A stretch of DNA of 64,000 nucleotides from Rhizobiaceae bacterium CPCC 101076 (lineage in GTDB: Bacteria > Pseudomonadota > Alphaproteobacteria > Rhizobiales > Methylopilaceae): the NCBI GenBank assembly GCA_003347645.1, contig QDFX01000001.1, positions 248,001 through 312,000 of the forward strand, given 5' to 3'. This document shows positions 8,430 to 17,890 of this stretch, in pieces. Both the position numbers and the translations under genes were made by a program. The notes under the pieces were generated by a model. It saw nothing but the letters and a program-made list of their open reading frames with translations, had not been told where the DNA came from and ran no database searches. The stretch's first letter is position 1. Each line of letters starts with the position of its first letter.

Positions 8430-8507
8430 TGCGGCTTAGAAGGTCTCGTTTCCTGCGCGCATAGATAGCGCGCGCAGGCCCGGGACGCCATGCCGCTGAT
8501 GGAAAGT

Positions 8508-9149
8508 CTACTTTCCGAAGAGATCGTCGACCTTGGACTGGTCGATCGCCTTGCCCGCCAGCTGGGGGCCGTTGAGGAGAAGCTCCTCGGCACGCTTGGC
8601 GCGCTTGGCTTCACGCTCGTCGAGGAAGCCGGTGACGTCGCGGGCGTTCACCGCCTCGGCGAAGCGGCCGACTCGGTTCTCGATCATCTGAAGGGTCTCG
8701 ACGACCTTCGCGACGCGCTGTCCCGTAATGTCCTGGAACGAGCAGGCCTCGAAGATCTTCATGACGTGGTCATTCACCAGCGCCTGATAGGCCTTGAGGT
8801 CCGTGCACTCGGCGCCCATCAGCGCCTCGGCGCTCGACATGATGGTGTTGGTCGCGTCCTCGGTCGCCTTCACGACCGCGTCGAGTTCCTGGCCTGCGGC
8901 AGGGATGCGGCTTTCCTTCAGGTCATTGGCCTGAAACATGCCGATCTCCTGCTTCATCGTCTCGATGTAGCGGGCGATCTCGCGCAGTTCGCGATAGGTG
9001 GTCGCGTCCATGCTCTGGGAGAACGCATCCATGCTTTCGGCCGCAAGGGAGGCGAGCTTCATGACATCGGCGAAGGTAGGCTCGGTGCCGGCTTTGCTTT
9101 CCGCATAGACGGCCATCTTGTTGAAATGGGCCTGCTTCGCCTTGGTCAT
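8508..9149 (-). CDS. cheZ: Chemotaxis protein CheZ (CheY-P phosphatase)
   Basis: CheZ dephosphorylates CheY-P and so resets the flagellar motor signal. This 213-residue protein is nearly all helix and has the catalytic helix EACSFQDITGQRVAKVVETLQMIE (about residues 136-159), in which the Gln of QDITGQR is the one that activates the attacking water, and a C-terminal peptide KVDDLFGK that resembles the CheY-docking tail of enterobacterial CheZ (VDDLLDSLGF). It lies 39 bases downstream of cheY on the same strand, so the pair is probably one operon. No other che genes lie in the window. Confidence 0.9.
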   Translation of the reverse strand: MTKAKQAHFNKMAVYAESKAGTEPTFADVMKLASLAAESMDAFSQSMDATTYRELREIARYIETMKQEIGMFQANDLKESRIPAAGQELDAVVKATEDATNTIMSSAEALMGAECTDLKAYQALVNDHVMKIFEACSFQDITGQRVAKVVETLQMIENRVGRFAEAVNARDVTGFLDEREAKRAKRAEELLLNGPQLAGKAIDQSKVDDLFGK

Positions 9150-9188
9150 GGTGCTCTTCCTTGTATGCGAGCCGGTCTTCGCCGGCGG

Positions 9189-9572
9189 TTAATCCCCGAA
9201 GACGGCGTCGATCTTCGATTTGAGCGTCTGGGCGTTGAACGGCTTGACGATGTAGTTGTTCACACCGGCCTTCTTCGCCGCGATGACGTTTTCCGTCTTC
9301 GATTCGGCGGTGACCATGATGAACGGAGTGCGCTGAAGCTTTTCGTCCGCGCGGACTTCCTTCAGGAGCTCGTAGCCGGTCATCGGCTCCATGTTCCAGT
9401 CGGAGATCACGAGGCCGTATTTCTTCTCGCGCATCTTGCCGAGCGCCTCGGAACCGTCCGCGGCCTCATCCACTTCGTCGAAACCGATCTGCTTCAGCAG
9501 ATTGCGGATGATGCGAATCATCGTCTTGTAGTCGTCGACGACGAGGATCGGCATCGAGTGATCGACAGCCAT
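9189..9572 (-). CDS. cheY: Chemotaxis response regulator CheY
   Basis: A stand-alone 127-residue receiver domain. The acidic pair Asp13-Asp14, the phosphorylation site Asp58 in VISDWNMEPMTGYELL, Thr88 in MVTAES and Lys110 in YIVKPF are all present, and the DWNMEPMTG signature is typical of motor-type CheY. Phosphorylated by CheA, it binds the flagellar switch. It stands upstream of cheZ in the same orientation, with ribF divergent. A possible CtrA box lies about 95 bases upstream. Confidence 0.94.
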   Translation of the reverse strand: MAVDHSMPILVVDDYKTMIRIIRNLLKQIGFDEVDEAADGSEALGKMREKKYGLVISDWNMEPMTGYELLKEVRADEKLQRTPFIMVTAESKTENVIAAKKAGVNNYIVKPFNAQTLKSKIDAVFGD

Positions 9573-9665
9573 GCTTAAAACCCCCAGCAGGCAGGCGAAG
9601 ACATCGCCTGGCGTTCAAATCGGACACGCGTTGGTCCGTCATCAGGTGAAATACAGGCCATCGGT

Positions 9666-9680
9666 TGAATATCCGGTTAA
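9666..9680 (-). promoter_or_regulatory. Candidate CtrA-binding site upstream of cheY-cheZ
   Basis: On the minus strand the sequence reads TTAA-N7-TTCA, one mismatch from the alphaproteobacterial CtrA consensus TTAA-N7-TTAA. It lies 94-108 bases before the cheY start, a plausible promoter position, and CtrA commonly controls motility genes. Such short AT-rich matches can occur by chance. Confidence 0.3.
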
Positions 9681-9785
9681 CTAGCGAAGCTTCTTCGAAA
9701 TGAACTGCGCATTCTGGCCGCCTTGCCTTTGGGCGAGGGCGGCGGCAGGTTTCGCCCGCATGCGAACCCCCGAGGACAACTCCCT

Positions 9786-10766
9786 GTGAATGTGCCGCTC
9801 GCCCCAGGATTCCGCCTTCAACGCGGGCTCGACGGCATTCCCGCCCAGCTGAAGGGTGGTGCGGTCGCCATCGGTAATTTCGACGGCGTTCACCTTGGAC
9901 ATAAAGCGGTTTTGGCCGCGGCGAGGGCCGCGGCGATCCGTGCGGGAGGCCCGGCGGTTGCGCTGACGTTCGAGCCGCATCCGCGATCTTTCTTCCGGCC
10001 CGACCAGCCGATCCCCCGGCTGACCCCCGCGCGCGAGAAGAGGTTGCTGCTGTCGCATGAAGCGCTGGAGGGAATGGTCGAACTGGCTTTCGATGCCGGA
10101 CTTGCGGCACTGACGGCCGAAGAATTCGTCGCTGACATTCTTGTGAACGGGCTGGAAGCGGAGACCGTCGTCGTCGGCTGGGACTTCCATTTCGGCAAGG
10201 GGAGGGGAGGCTCTCCCGCTTTCCTGCAGGACGCCGCGGCCCGCTATGCCTTCGGCGTGGAGGTCGTTTCGCCCTTCGGCGACACCGCGCCAGTCTCGTC
10301 GAGCTCGATCAGGGCCTTGCTGTCGGCGGGCGAGATCCAGGAGGCCAATCGGAAACTGGGCCATCGCTGGTTCGTCATGGGCGAGGTCGCGCACGGCGAC
10401 AAGAGAGGCCGGCACCTCGGCTATCCCACTGCAAATATCGCGCTTCCGCCGGAAACACCGCTCGCGCAGGGTGTCTACGCGGTCCGGGTGACGTTCGACG
10501 GTCCGATCCGCGATGCGGTCGCGAGCTTCGGCCGCCGCCCGCAATTCCACGAGAACGCGCCGCCGCTACTCGAAAGCTATATTTTCGATTTCCAGGGCGA
10601 CCTTTACGGCAAGACCCTCGGCGTCGAATTCGTCGCGCGTCTGCGCGGCGAAGAGACGTTCGAGAATGTCGATGCGTTGGTCTCGCAGATGCATCGCGAC
10701 GCGATCACGGCGCGCCGCCTTCTCTCAGGTCCCGTCGATCCTCTCGCACCCAGTGCCATCGGCTAG
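9786..10766 (+). CDS. ribF: Bifunctional riboflavin kinase / FAD synthetase
   Basis: RibF turns riboflavin into FMN and then FAD. The N-terminal FAD synthetase half shows VAIGNFDGVHLGHKAVL (GxFDGxHxGH, about residues 29-45) and the late PVSSSSIRALLSAGEI motif (about 168-183); the C-terminal kinase half has GHRWFVMGEVAHGDKRGRHLGYPTANI (about 193-219) and the FENVDALVSQMHRD ending. The open frame extends upstream without an ATG; I chose GTG 9786 (GTG 9792 is equally possible) from the expected N-terminus. The product is about 326 residues. It is the first gene of the ribF-ileS-lspA run. Confidence 0.93.
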   Translation: MNVPLAPGFRLQRGLDGIPAQLKGGAVAIGNFDGVHLGHKAVLAAARAAAIRAGGPAVALTFEPHPRSFFRPDQPIPRLTPAREKRLLLSHEALEGMVELAFDAGLAALTAEEFVADILVNGLEAETVVVGWDFHFGKGRGGSPAFLQDAAARYAFGVEVVSPFGDTAPVSSSSIRALLSAGEIQEANRKLGHRWFVMGEVAHGDKRGRHLGYPTANIALPPETPLAQGVYAVRVTFDGPIRDAVASFGRRPQFHENAPPLLESYIFDFQGDLYGKTLGVEFVARLRGEETFENVDALVSQMHRDAITARRLLSGPVDPLAPSAIG

Positions 10767-10832
10767 GGGAGAAATGCTTTCCCCTTGCGCGTCGCCTTGG
10801 TAGAACGCGCGCACTCCAGACCCTTTAGGCTC

Positions 10833-13754
10833 ATGAACGATACCGTTACGGCGCCGACGCGCGACTATTCCGAGACCCTTTTTCTGCCGAAGACCGATTT
10901 CGCGATGCGCGCGGAATTGCCGAAGCGGGAGCCCGACCTTCTTGCGCGCTGGTCGAAGATGGGTCTCTACCAGCGCCTGCGCTTGAGCGCGGCCGGCCGG
11001 CCGAAATTCGTCCTGCACGACGGCCCACCCTATGCGAACGGCCATCTCCATATCGGCCACGCCGTCAACAAGATCCTGAAGGACCTCGTGATCCGTTCCA
11101 AGCAGATGGCCGGTTTTGACTCGCCGTATGTCCCCGGCTGGGATTGCCACGGCCTGCCGATCGAATGGCGGATCGAGGAAGAATACCGCGCCGCCGGCAA
11201 GAACAAGGACGAGGTGCCGACCGTCGACTTCCGCCGCGAATGCCGCGCCTATGCCGACAAATGGGTCGGCATCCAGAGCGAGGAATTCCAGCGTCTGGGA
11301 GTCGTCGGCGATTGGGGCCGTCCGTATAAGACGATGGATTTCCGCTCAGAAGCGGTGATCGTCGGCGAGCTTCTGAAGTTCGCGACCTCCAGCCAGCTAT
11401 ATCGCGGCTCGAAGCCGGTGATGTGGTCGATCGTCGAGAAAACTGCGCTCGCCGAGGCCGAGGTTGAATATCAGGAACATACGAGCCACACGATCTTCGT
11501 GAAGTTCCCGGTGCTTGTCGGTTCGGACGACCTGAAAGGCGCCTCCGTCGTCATCTGGACGACGACGCCCTGGACCATCCCGGGCAACCGCGCCGTCGCC
11601 TATTCGCCGACGATTTCCTATGGCCTCTATGAAGTCACTGCCGCTCCGGACGACAATTGGAGCAAGCCCGGCGACCGCATCCTGCTGGCCGACGATTTGG
11701 CGGAGACCGCCTTCAAGGCCGGTCGCATCGAGGACGTAAAGCGGGTTCGCTCGGTCGAGGCCGCCGAACTCGCGAAGCTGGTTCTCAATCATCCGCTGCA
11801 TGCACAGGGCTTCGCCTTCAAGGTACCCGTCCTGTTGGGCGATTTCGTCACCGCCGACACCGGTACCGGCTTCGTTCACGTCGCACCCGGCCACGGTGCC
11901 GACGACTACGGCCTCTGGACCAAATCGCGTCCTTATCTCGTCTCGCTCGGCATCGACGCCGATGTTCCGCACACCGTCCAGCCCGACGGCTCCTACTTTC
12001 CGAACGTGCCGGTCTTCGGGCCGGCGGGCGTTCGAGTCCTCGATGAAAAGGGCAAGGAAGGCCAGGCCAACAAGGCTGTCATCGACGCGCTGATCGCCGC
12101 CAACGGCCTGCTCGGCCGCGGCCGGCTGCGCCATCAGTATCCGCATTCCTGGCGCTCCAAGGCGCCTTTGATCTTCCGCAACACGCCGCAATGGTTCATC
12201 GCGATGGATCGCGAGCTCGAAGGCGGGGTAGCGGACACGCTGCGGGCCCGCGCGCTCAAGGCGATCAGCGACACCGATTTCTACCCGCCGCAGGGCGAAA
12301 ACCGTCTGCGCGGCATGATCGAGGCGCGTCCGGACTGGGTCATCTCGCGCCAGCGCGCCTGGGGTGTGCCGATCGCTGTCTTCGTCAACAAGAAGACCGG
12401 AGAGGTCCTCAAGGACGAGGCCGTCAACGCGCGCATCGTCAAGGCGTTCGAGGCCGAAGGCGCCGATGCCTGGTTCTCCGATACGACCGGCGCCCGCTTT
12501 CTCGGCAACGACTATGCCGCCGAGGATTTCGAGAAGGTCGACGACATTCTCGACGTCTGGTTCGACTCGGGCTCCACGCACGCCTTCGTTCTCGAAGGCG
12601 ATCCGGAACTCAAATGGCCGGCCGACATGTATCTCGAGGGCTCCGACCAGCATCGCGGCTGGTTCCATTCCTCGCTGCTCGAAGCCTGTGGCACCCGCGG
12701 GCGCGCACCCTACGACAGCCTGTTGACGCACGGCTTCGCGCTCGACGAGCAGGGCCGCAAGATGTCGAAGTCGCTCGGCAACGTCGTCTCGCCGCAGGAC
12801 GTGATCAAGCAGTCCGGCGCCGACATCCTTCGCCTGTGGGTGGCCGCTTCGGATTACTCGGACGATCTCCGCATCGGCGCGGAAATCCTGAAGACCTCGG
12901 TCGATACCTACCGCAAGCTCCGCAACACGCTGCGCTGGATGCTCGGCGCGCTCGGCCATTTCCGCGAGAGTGACCGGGTCGAGCTGAAGGACATGCCGGA
13001 GCTGGAGCGGCTGATGCTGCACCGCCTCTGGGAGGTCGGGCAGGCGGTCCGCGAGGGCTATGACGGCTACGACTTCAAGCGCGTCTTCGCGGCGATCATG
13101 CAGTTCGCGACCGCCGACCTGTCGGCCTTCTACTTCGACGTCCGCAAGGACGCGCTCTACTGCGATCCGATCTCCTCGGTGAAGCGCCGGGCGGCGCTGA
13201 CGGTCATCGACATCCTGTTCGACCGCATCATCCGCTGGCTCGCGCCGCTGATCCCGTTCACCACGGAAGAGGCTTGGCTGCTCCGTCATCCGGGCGAGGA
13301 TGTGTCGGTGCATCTGGAGACCTTCGCCGAGGTCTCCGATTCCTGGCGGAATGATGAGCTGGAAGAGAAATGGGAGAAGGTCCGCCGCGTCCGCCGCGTC
13401 GTGACCGGCGCGCTGGAAATCGAGCGCGCCGCCAAGCGCATGGGCTCCTCGCTCGAGGCGGCTCCGGTCGTTTACATTGATGATGCCGCTCTTCGCTCGG
13501 CTCTGGCCGATGTCGATCTCGCCGAGGTCTGCATCACCTCCGACGCCAAGGTTGCGAATGGTGCGGCTCCCGCCGGTGCGTTCACGCTCGACGATGCTCC
13601 GGGCATCGCGGTCGAACCGCGTCTGGCCGAGGGCCGCAAATGCGCCCGCTCGTGGAAGATCTCTCCCGAGGTCGGCCGCGATCCGGAATTCCCCGATCTG
13701 ACGCTGCGCGACGCGGAAGCGATGCGCGAATGGCAGGCGGCGCAGGCGGCATGA
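10833..13754 (+). CDS. ileS: Isoleucyl-tRNA synthetase
   Basis: A class I synthetase of 973 residues. The HIGH motif appears in [16 protein letters not shown] (about residues 66-81) and KMSKS in [10 protein letters not shown] (about 642-651). The CP1 editing domain includes [17 protein letters not shown] and [14 protein letters not shown]. The C-terminal zinc-knuckle region is degenerate (KCARSW), which is common in alphaproteobacterial IleS. ATG 10833 is taken because the upstream extension ([11 protein letters not shown]) is not conserved-looking. Its TGA overlaps the lspA start as ATGA, indicating translational coupling. Confidence 0.97.
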   Translation: MNDTVTAPTRDYSETLFLPKTDFAMRAELPKREPDLLARWSKMGLYQRLRLSAAGRPKFVLHDGPPYANGHLHIGHAVNKILKDLVIRSKQMAGFDSPYVPGWDCHGLPIEWRIEEEYRAAGKNKDEVPTVDFRRECRAYADKWVGIQSEEFQRLGVVGDWGRPYKTMDFRSEAVIVGELLKFATSSQLYRGSKPVMWSIVEKTALAEAEVEYQEHTSHTIFVKFPVLVGSDDLKGASVVIWTTTPWTIPGNRAVAYSPTISYGLYEVTAAPDDNWSKPGDRILLADDLAETAFKAGRIEDVKRVRSVEAAELAKLVLNHPLHAQGFAFKVPVLLGDFVTADTGTGFVHVAPGHGADDYGLWTKSRPYLVSLGIDADVPHTVQPDGSYFPNVPVFGPAGVRVLDEKGKEGQANKAVIDALIAANGLLGRGRLRHQYPHSWRSKAPLIFRNTPQWFIAMDRELEGGVADTLRARALKAISDTDFYPPQGENRLRGMIEARPDWVISRQRAWGVPIAVFVNKKTGEVLKDEAVNARIVKAFEAEGADAWFSDTTGARFLGNDYAAEDFEKVDDILDVWFDSGSTHAFVLEGDPELKWPADMYLEGSDQHRGWFHSSLLEACGTRGRAPYDSLLTHGFALDEQGRKMSKSLGNVVSPQDVIKQSGADILRLWVAASDYSDDLRIGAEILKTSVDTYRKLRNTLRWMLGALGHFRESDRVELKDMPELERLMLHRLWEVGQAVREGYDGYDFKRVFAAIMQFATADLSAFYFDVRKDALYCDPISSVKRRAALTVIDILFDRIIRWLAPLIPFTTEEAWLLRHPGEDVSVHLETFAEVSDSWRNDELEEKWEKVRRVRRVVTGALEIERAAKRMGSSLEAAPVVYIDDAALRSALADVDLAEVCITSDAKVANGAAPAGAFTLDDAPGIAVEPRLAEGRKCARSWKISPEVGRDPEFPDLTLRDAEAMREWQAAQAA

Positions 13755-14257
13755 CGTCTGGCCTCCGCCTCGGCCTGATCACGGCGGCGATCACCCTCGT
13801 CGCCGACCAGGCGTCGAAGCTGTGGATTCTTTTTGAGTACGGCCTGCCGGATCGCGGCCGGGTTCCGGTCCTGCCGTTCCTCGACCTCGTGATGGTCTGG
13901 AACAGGGGGGTCAGCTATGGGCTGTTCCAGCAGAGCACCGATTTCGGCCGCTGGATGCTGATCGTGCTGTCGATCGTCGCGGCCGTGGTTCTCGTCGTCT
14001 GGCTGCGGAAGGAAACCTCGGGTCTCGCCGCGTTCGCTATGGGACTGATTCTCGGCGGAGCCATCGGCAATGCGATCGACCGTAGCGTCTACGGCGCGGT
14101 CGCCGATTTCGTGCTTCTCTACGGCTTCGGGTACGAATGGTACGTCTTCAACATCGCGGATGCGGCGATCGTTGTCGGCGTCGTGCTCCTGCTATATGGT
14201 GCGCTCCGGCGGGGCGACCGGTCGGACGAGGCGAAACAGCCCACGACTGTCGAATGA
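13751..14257 (+). CDS. lspA: Lipoprotein signal peptidase (signal peptidase II)
   Basis: LspA cleaves the signal peptide of prolipoproteins in the inner membrane. The 168-residue protein has four hydrophobic segments and both catalytic Asp motifs: [20 protein letters not shown] (about residues 102-121) and [12 protein letters not shown] (about 131-142). The start ATG at 13751 overlaps the ileS stop by 4 bases; the longer in-frame ORF lies inside ileS. The C-terminal tail ([16 protein letters not shown]) is hydrophilic. Confidence 0.95.
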   Translation: MTSGLRLGLITAAITLVADQASKLWILFEYGLPDRGRVPVLPFLDLVMVWNRGVSYGLFQQSTDFGRWMLIVLSIVAAVVLVVWLRKETSGLAAFAMGLILGGAIGNAIDRSVYGAVADFVLLYGFGYEWYVFNIADAAIVVGVVLLLYGALRRGDRSDEAKQPTTVE

Positions 14258-14297
14258 AGGTGGTGCGGCGCCGGGCTGGCGTGCATTGACGGGACCT

Positions 14298-14936
14298 ATG
14301 CCTATGCAATTTGCGTTGAAGTCGTCTGAGATCATTCGTGGTACCGCGCTCGCGGTCGTTGCGGCGTCGTGCCTTTCGGTAGTGCCTGCGGAGGCGCAGT
14401 CCCTCAAGGAACTGATGCAGGACATCGGCATCCAGGAACGCGATCCGGTGAAGGCCGACTATAACGAGCGCGCGCCTCTGGTCATTCCGCCTTCCTTGAC
14501 CGCACTGCCTCCGCCTGAGACCGATCAGCCTGTCGGCGCCACTAATTGGCCGGCCGATCCGGACGTCATGAAGGAACTCGCCGACGAGAGGGCGCGAGCG
14601 ACGCCCGACAAGGATCTGTCGGAACGCCTGTCGGTCGAGGAACTCCGCGAACATCGCCGCTCGGGCACGAATAACGACTACAAGACGCTCGGCGAGATCA
14701 AAGACTCGAAGATGACGCCGGCGCAGTTGAAGGCCACCTCCAGGACCAAGACGGCCACCGCGGATGCTGTTACGCCGCTGCCAACGGTCGAGCCGGAGCG
14801 CAAGCGGCTGTCCGATCCGCCGCCTGGTTATCGCGTCGCGTCGCCGGCACAGCCCTATGAAGCCGGCATGAGCGAGCGTGAGAAGAAGATGAAGAAGAGC
14901 GGCAGCTGGCTGTCGAAACTCAACCCGTTCGACTGA
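14298..14936 (+). CDS. Exported protein resembling DUF3035 / BamF
   Basis: A 212-residue protein with a signal peptide (hydrophobic ALAVVAASCLSVVPAEA, cleavage near residue 31). The segment ERAPLVIPPSLTALPPPE (about residues 52-69) resembles the core of DUF3035 proteins, which include the alphaproteobacterial BAM-complex subunit BamF, and genes of that family often lie between lspA and M16 peptidases as here. The rest is charged and probably disordered, ending in SGSWLSKLNPFD. The Cys at the signal peptide (AASCLS) could be a lipobox but is not canonical. Assignment is tentative. Confidence 0.6.
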   Translation: MPMQFALKSSEIIRGTALAVVAASCLSVVPAEAQSLKELMQDIGIQERDPVKADYNERAPLVIPPSLTALPPPETDQPVGATNWPADPDVMKELADERARATPDKDLSERLSVEELREHRRSGTNNDYKTLGEIKDSKMTPAQLKATSRTKTATADAVTPLPTVEPERKRLSDPPPGYRVASPAQPYEAGMSEREKKMKKSGSWLSKLNPFD

Positions 14937-14996
14937 GATCGGCCGCGCACCTTTCAGACGGGACGGATTTGACCATATGATGACGGTCCGGCGATC

Positions 14997-16412
14997 ATGC
15001 CGGACGTCCGCCGCAATGACGGCCGCGATTTGAGGAAGCGTCCCATCAGAATGATTGAATTGTCGCTTGGCGCCGCGCTGGTTGGCGCGGCCTTCGGATC
15101 CGGTGCCCTGGCGCAAACCGCGAAGGCGGGCCCCGAGGTCGAGACCTTCTCCCTGGCAAACGGTATGGACGTCGTGGTGGTGCCGGATCGCCGTGCGCCC
15201 GTCGCGACTCACATGGTGTGGTACCGCGTCGGTTCCGCCGATGAAGTCCGTGGAAAGTCGGGTCTCGCCCATTTCCTCGAACATCTGATGTTCAAGGGCA
15301 CGAAGAAACATCCGGCCGGCGAATTCTCGAACACCGTTTCCGAGCTCGGTGGCCAGGAGAACGCCTTCACGTCCTACGACTACACGGCCTATTACCAGCG
15401 CGTTCCGAAGGAAGCGCTGAAGACGGTCATGGAGTTCGAGGCGGACCGCATGACCAATCTCGTTCTCTCGGACGAGGTAGTGCTGCCCGAGCGCGACGTC
15501 ATTCTCGAGGAGCGCCGCTCGCGCACGGATTCCGATCCGTCCGCGCAGCTGTCCGAGGCGACCTCCGCCGCTCTGTGGATGAATCATCCCTATGGTCTGC
15601 CGATCATCGGCTGGGATCATGAGATCCAGGGCCTGACCCGGCAGGACGCGATCGCGTTCTACGAGAAGTACTACACCCCGAACAATGCGATCCTGATCGT
15701 CGCCGGCGATGTCGATGCCGCAGAGGTGAAGGCGCTGGCCGCCGAGACCTATGCGAAGATCGAGCGTCGCGCCGAGCCGCCGGTGCGCGATCGTCCGCGC
15801 GAGCCTGAACAGCGCGCTGCCCGCCGGGTCGAACTCGCCGATGTGCGCGTCCGCCAGCCTTCCGTCAGCCGCGTCTACCTCGCTCCGTCCTACCGGACCG
15901 CGAAGGGCGAGGAGGCTTACGCGCTCGACGTGCTTGCCGTCGTTCTCGGCGGCGGTTCGACCAGCCGCCTCTATCGTTCGCTTGTCGTCGAGCAGGGAAT
16001 CGCCGCCTCCGCCGGCGCCTATTACGGCGGCACGTCGCTCGATGAGAGCCGTTTCGCAGTCTATGCGCTGCCGCGTCCGGGGGTTTCACTCGCGCAGTCC
16101 GAAGCTGGCATTGACGCCGTCATCACCAAACTCGTCGCCGAGGGCGTGACCAAGGAAGAACTCGACCGCGCCAAGACCCGTCTCGTCGCGGAGACGATCT
16201 ACGACCTCGACAGCCAGGCCTCGATGGCCCGCACCTTCGGCGCGGCGCTGACGACCGGCATGAGCGTCGAGGACGTCATCGCCTGGCCGGAGCGCATCAA
16301 GGCAGTCACGGCCGAACAGGTCGTCGAAGCCGCGAAGTCCGCTCTCGTCACCCGCCAGTCGGTCACCGGACTGCTCGAATCCGCATCCGGGTCTCCCGGA
16401 AGCGCGTTGTGA
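14997..16412 (+). CDS. M16B family zinc metallopeptidase, catalytic subunit
   Basis: A 471-residue pitrilysin-family protein. The zinc motif HFLEH is at residues 92-96, followed by the downstream Glu region EADRMTNLVL; a signal peptide follows a basic N-terminus (RDLRKRPIR, then a hydrophobic stretch to SGALA). The start at 14997 is preferred over ATG 15051 because it supplies the positively charged n-region. The second half, GGGSTSRLYRSLVVEQGIAASAG, lacks the usual R/Y pair found in EKRGLAYSV-type segments. The next gene supplies that motif but lacks the zinc site, so the two probably form a heterodimeric periplasmic peptidase. Confidence 0.9.
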   Translation: MPDVRRNDGRDLRKRPIRMIELSLGAALVGAAFGSGALAQTAKAGPEVETFSLANGMDVVVVPDRRAPVATHMVWYRVGSADEVRGKSGLAHFLEHLMFKGTKKHPAGEFSNTVSELGGQENAFTSYDYTAYYQRVPKEALKTVMEFEADRMTNLVLSDEVVLPERDVILEERRSRTDSDPSAQLSEATSAALWMNHPYGLPIIGWDHEIQGLTRQDAIAFYEKYYTPNNAILIVAGDVDAAEVKALAAETYAKIERRAEPPVRDRPREPEQRAARRVELADVRVRQPSVSRVYLAPSYRTAKGEEAYALDVLAVVLGGGSTSRLYRSLVVEQGIAASAGAYYGGTSLDESRFAVYALPRPGVSLAQSEAGIDAVITKLVAEGVTKEELDRAKTRLVAETIYDLDSQASMARTFGAALTTGMSVEDVIAWPERIKAVTAEQVVEAAKSALVTRQSVTGLLESASGSPGSAL

Positions 16413-17797
16413 TCCGCGAAGTACTGTTCTCTATCGCCATGGGTTTCATGATCATTGATACGGCCACCGCGGCCGCCAAGATTCAGCGCATCGTCTCTCC
16501 TGGCGGCATTGAGGCCTGGCTGGTCGAGGAGAACACGGTTCCGCTGATTTCCTTCGAATTCGCGTTCCGCGGCGGTTCCGCCCAGGACGAGCCGGCGCGA
16601 GCCGGAACCGCGAACCTGCTGTCCGGCCTTCTGGACGAGGGAGCGGGTTCGCTCGACGCCCAGACCTTCCAACAAAAGTTGGAGGAGAGCGCGGTCGAAC
16701 TGCACTTCAACGCCTCTCGCGACAGTTTCGACGGCAGCCTGAAGACGTTGTCGGAAAAGCGCGACGAGGCGTTTGAGCTCGTACGTCTTGCCGTCAACGA
16801 GGCGCGGCTCGACGCCGAGTCGATCGAGCGCATCCGCGCCCAGACGCTCGCCCGCATCCGCCGCGATTCAACCGATCCCGGCGACGTCGCGCACGAGATG
16901 TGGTCGCAGTTGGCGTTTCCGGACCATCCCTACGGCCTGCGCGCGATTGGCACCGAAGAGACCGTCGAGGCGATCACGCGCGACGATCTCACGGGCTATC
17001 GCGCCAGGAATTTCGCCCGCTCGAACCTCGTCGTTTCGGTGGTCGGAGCAATCGATGCCGCGACGCTTGGCCCGGCGCTGGACAAGATTTTCGGCGCTCT
17101 GCCGGCCGAACCGAAGCTGAAGCCTGTGCCGGAAACGTGGCCGGGGAAGGTGGGTCACACCGAAGTCGTTACGATGGATGTGCCGCAGACGACGCTCATC
17201 TTCGGCCGTCCCGGTCTCGTCCGCGAGGATCCCGATTACATCCCGGCCGTCGTGATGAACCACATCATCGGCGGCGGTACCTTCACCTCACGTCTGTTCA
17301 ACGAGGTCCGCGAGAAGCGGGGCCTCGCTTATTCCGTCTATTCCTATCTCGATCCGATGGAGCGCTCGGGCGTGTTCGGCGGCGGCGTCGCGACGCGCAA
17401 CGACCGCGCGGGTGACGCCATCGACATCATCGAGGCTCAGATCGCCGGCTTCGCCAAGGAAGGCCCGACGGCGGACGAGTTGGCGAAGGCGCAGAAATAC
17501 CTGACCGGCTCCTATGCGCTGAATTTCGACTCCTCGGTCAAGATCGCGCGCGGTCTCAAGGCCATCCAGCTCAACCGGCTACCGATCGACTACATCGAGA
17601 AGCGCAACGCGCTGGTGAATGCGGTGACGGTCGAAGATGTAAAGCGCGTCGCCGCCCGCATTCTCGGCGATGGTGATCTCCTGGTTGTCGCGGTCGGCAA
17701 GCCCGAGCTCGCATCGGGCCGTGGCTCCGCTGCACCGCTCACGGATGATCAACAGGACGTCGTGCCGAAGGCGCTCCCCTCCGGCGCAATCCGCTAG
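16409..17797 (+). CDS. M16B family protein, non-catalytic partner subunit
   Basis: A 462-residue M16 homologue with a signal peptide (FSIAMGFMIIDTATAAA). At the place of HxxEH it has GTANLLSGLLDEGAG, so the zinc ligands are missing. It does carry the substrate-binding R/Y segment GGGTFTSRLFNEVREKRGLAYSVYSYLD (about residues 287-314). This matches the known division of labour in heterodimeric M16B peptidases. It begins at a GTG that overlaps the stop of the catalytic gene (GTGA), so the two are translationally coupled in equal amounts. Confidence 0.88.
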   Translation: MIREVLFSIAMGFMIIDTATAAAKIQRIVSPGGIEAWLVEENTVPLISFEFAFRGGSAQDEPARAGTANLLSGLLDEGAGSLDAQTFQQKLEESAVELHFNASRDSFDGSLKTLSEKRDEAFELVRLAVNEARLDAESIERIRAQTLARIRRDSTDPGDVAHEMWSQLAFPDHPYGLRAIGTEETVEAITRDDLTGYRARNFARSNLVVSVVGAIDAATLGPALDKIFGALPAEPKLKPVPETWPGKVGHTEVVTMDVPQTTLIFGRPGLVREDPDYIPAVVMNHIIGGGTFTSRLFNEVREKRGLAYSVYSYLDPMERSGVFGGGVATRNDRAGDAIDIIEAQIAGFAKEGPTADELAKAQKYLTGSYALNFDSSVKIARGLKAIQLNRLPIDYIEKRNALVNAVTVEDVKRVAARILGDGDLLVVAVGKPELASGRGSAAPLTDDQQDVVPKALPSGAIR

Positions 17798-17890
17798 CGG
17801 CAAAGGGGCGCGGTAAAAGCCGCCCCCATACGGGAACCGTTGTTCTCTTGCCATGCTTTTGCGTTAGGCTCACCAAATCAGCCTCACGGA

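Noticed and set aside
11397-13313. 638-residue open frame on the minus strand opposite ileS
   Set aside because: It is the antisense shadow of a high-GC gene. ileS is intact with HIGH and KMSKS motifs, and the antisense product is low-complexity Arg/Asp/Glu-rich without recognisable domains.
14148-15620. 490-residue minus-strand frame across lspA, the BamF-like gene and the first M16 gene
   Set aside because: It crosses three well-supported genes and has no family resemblance.
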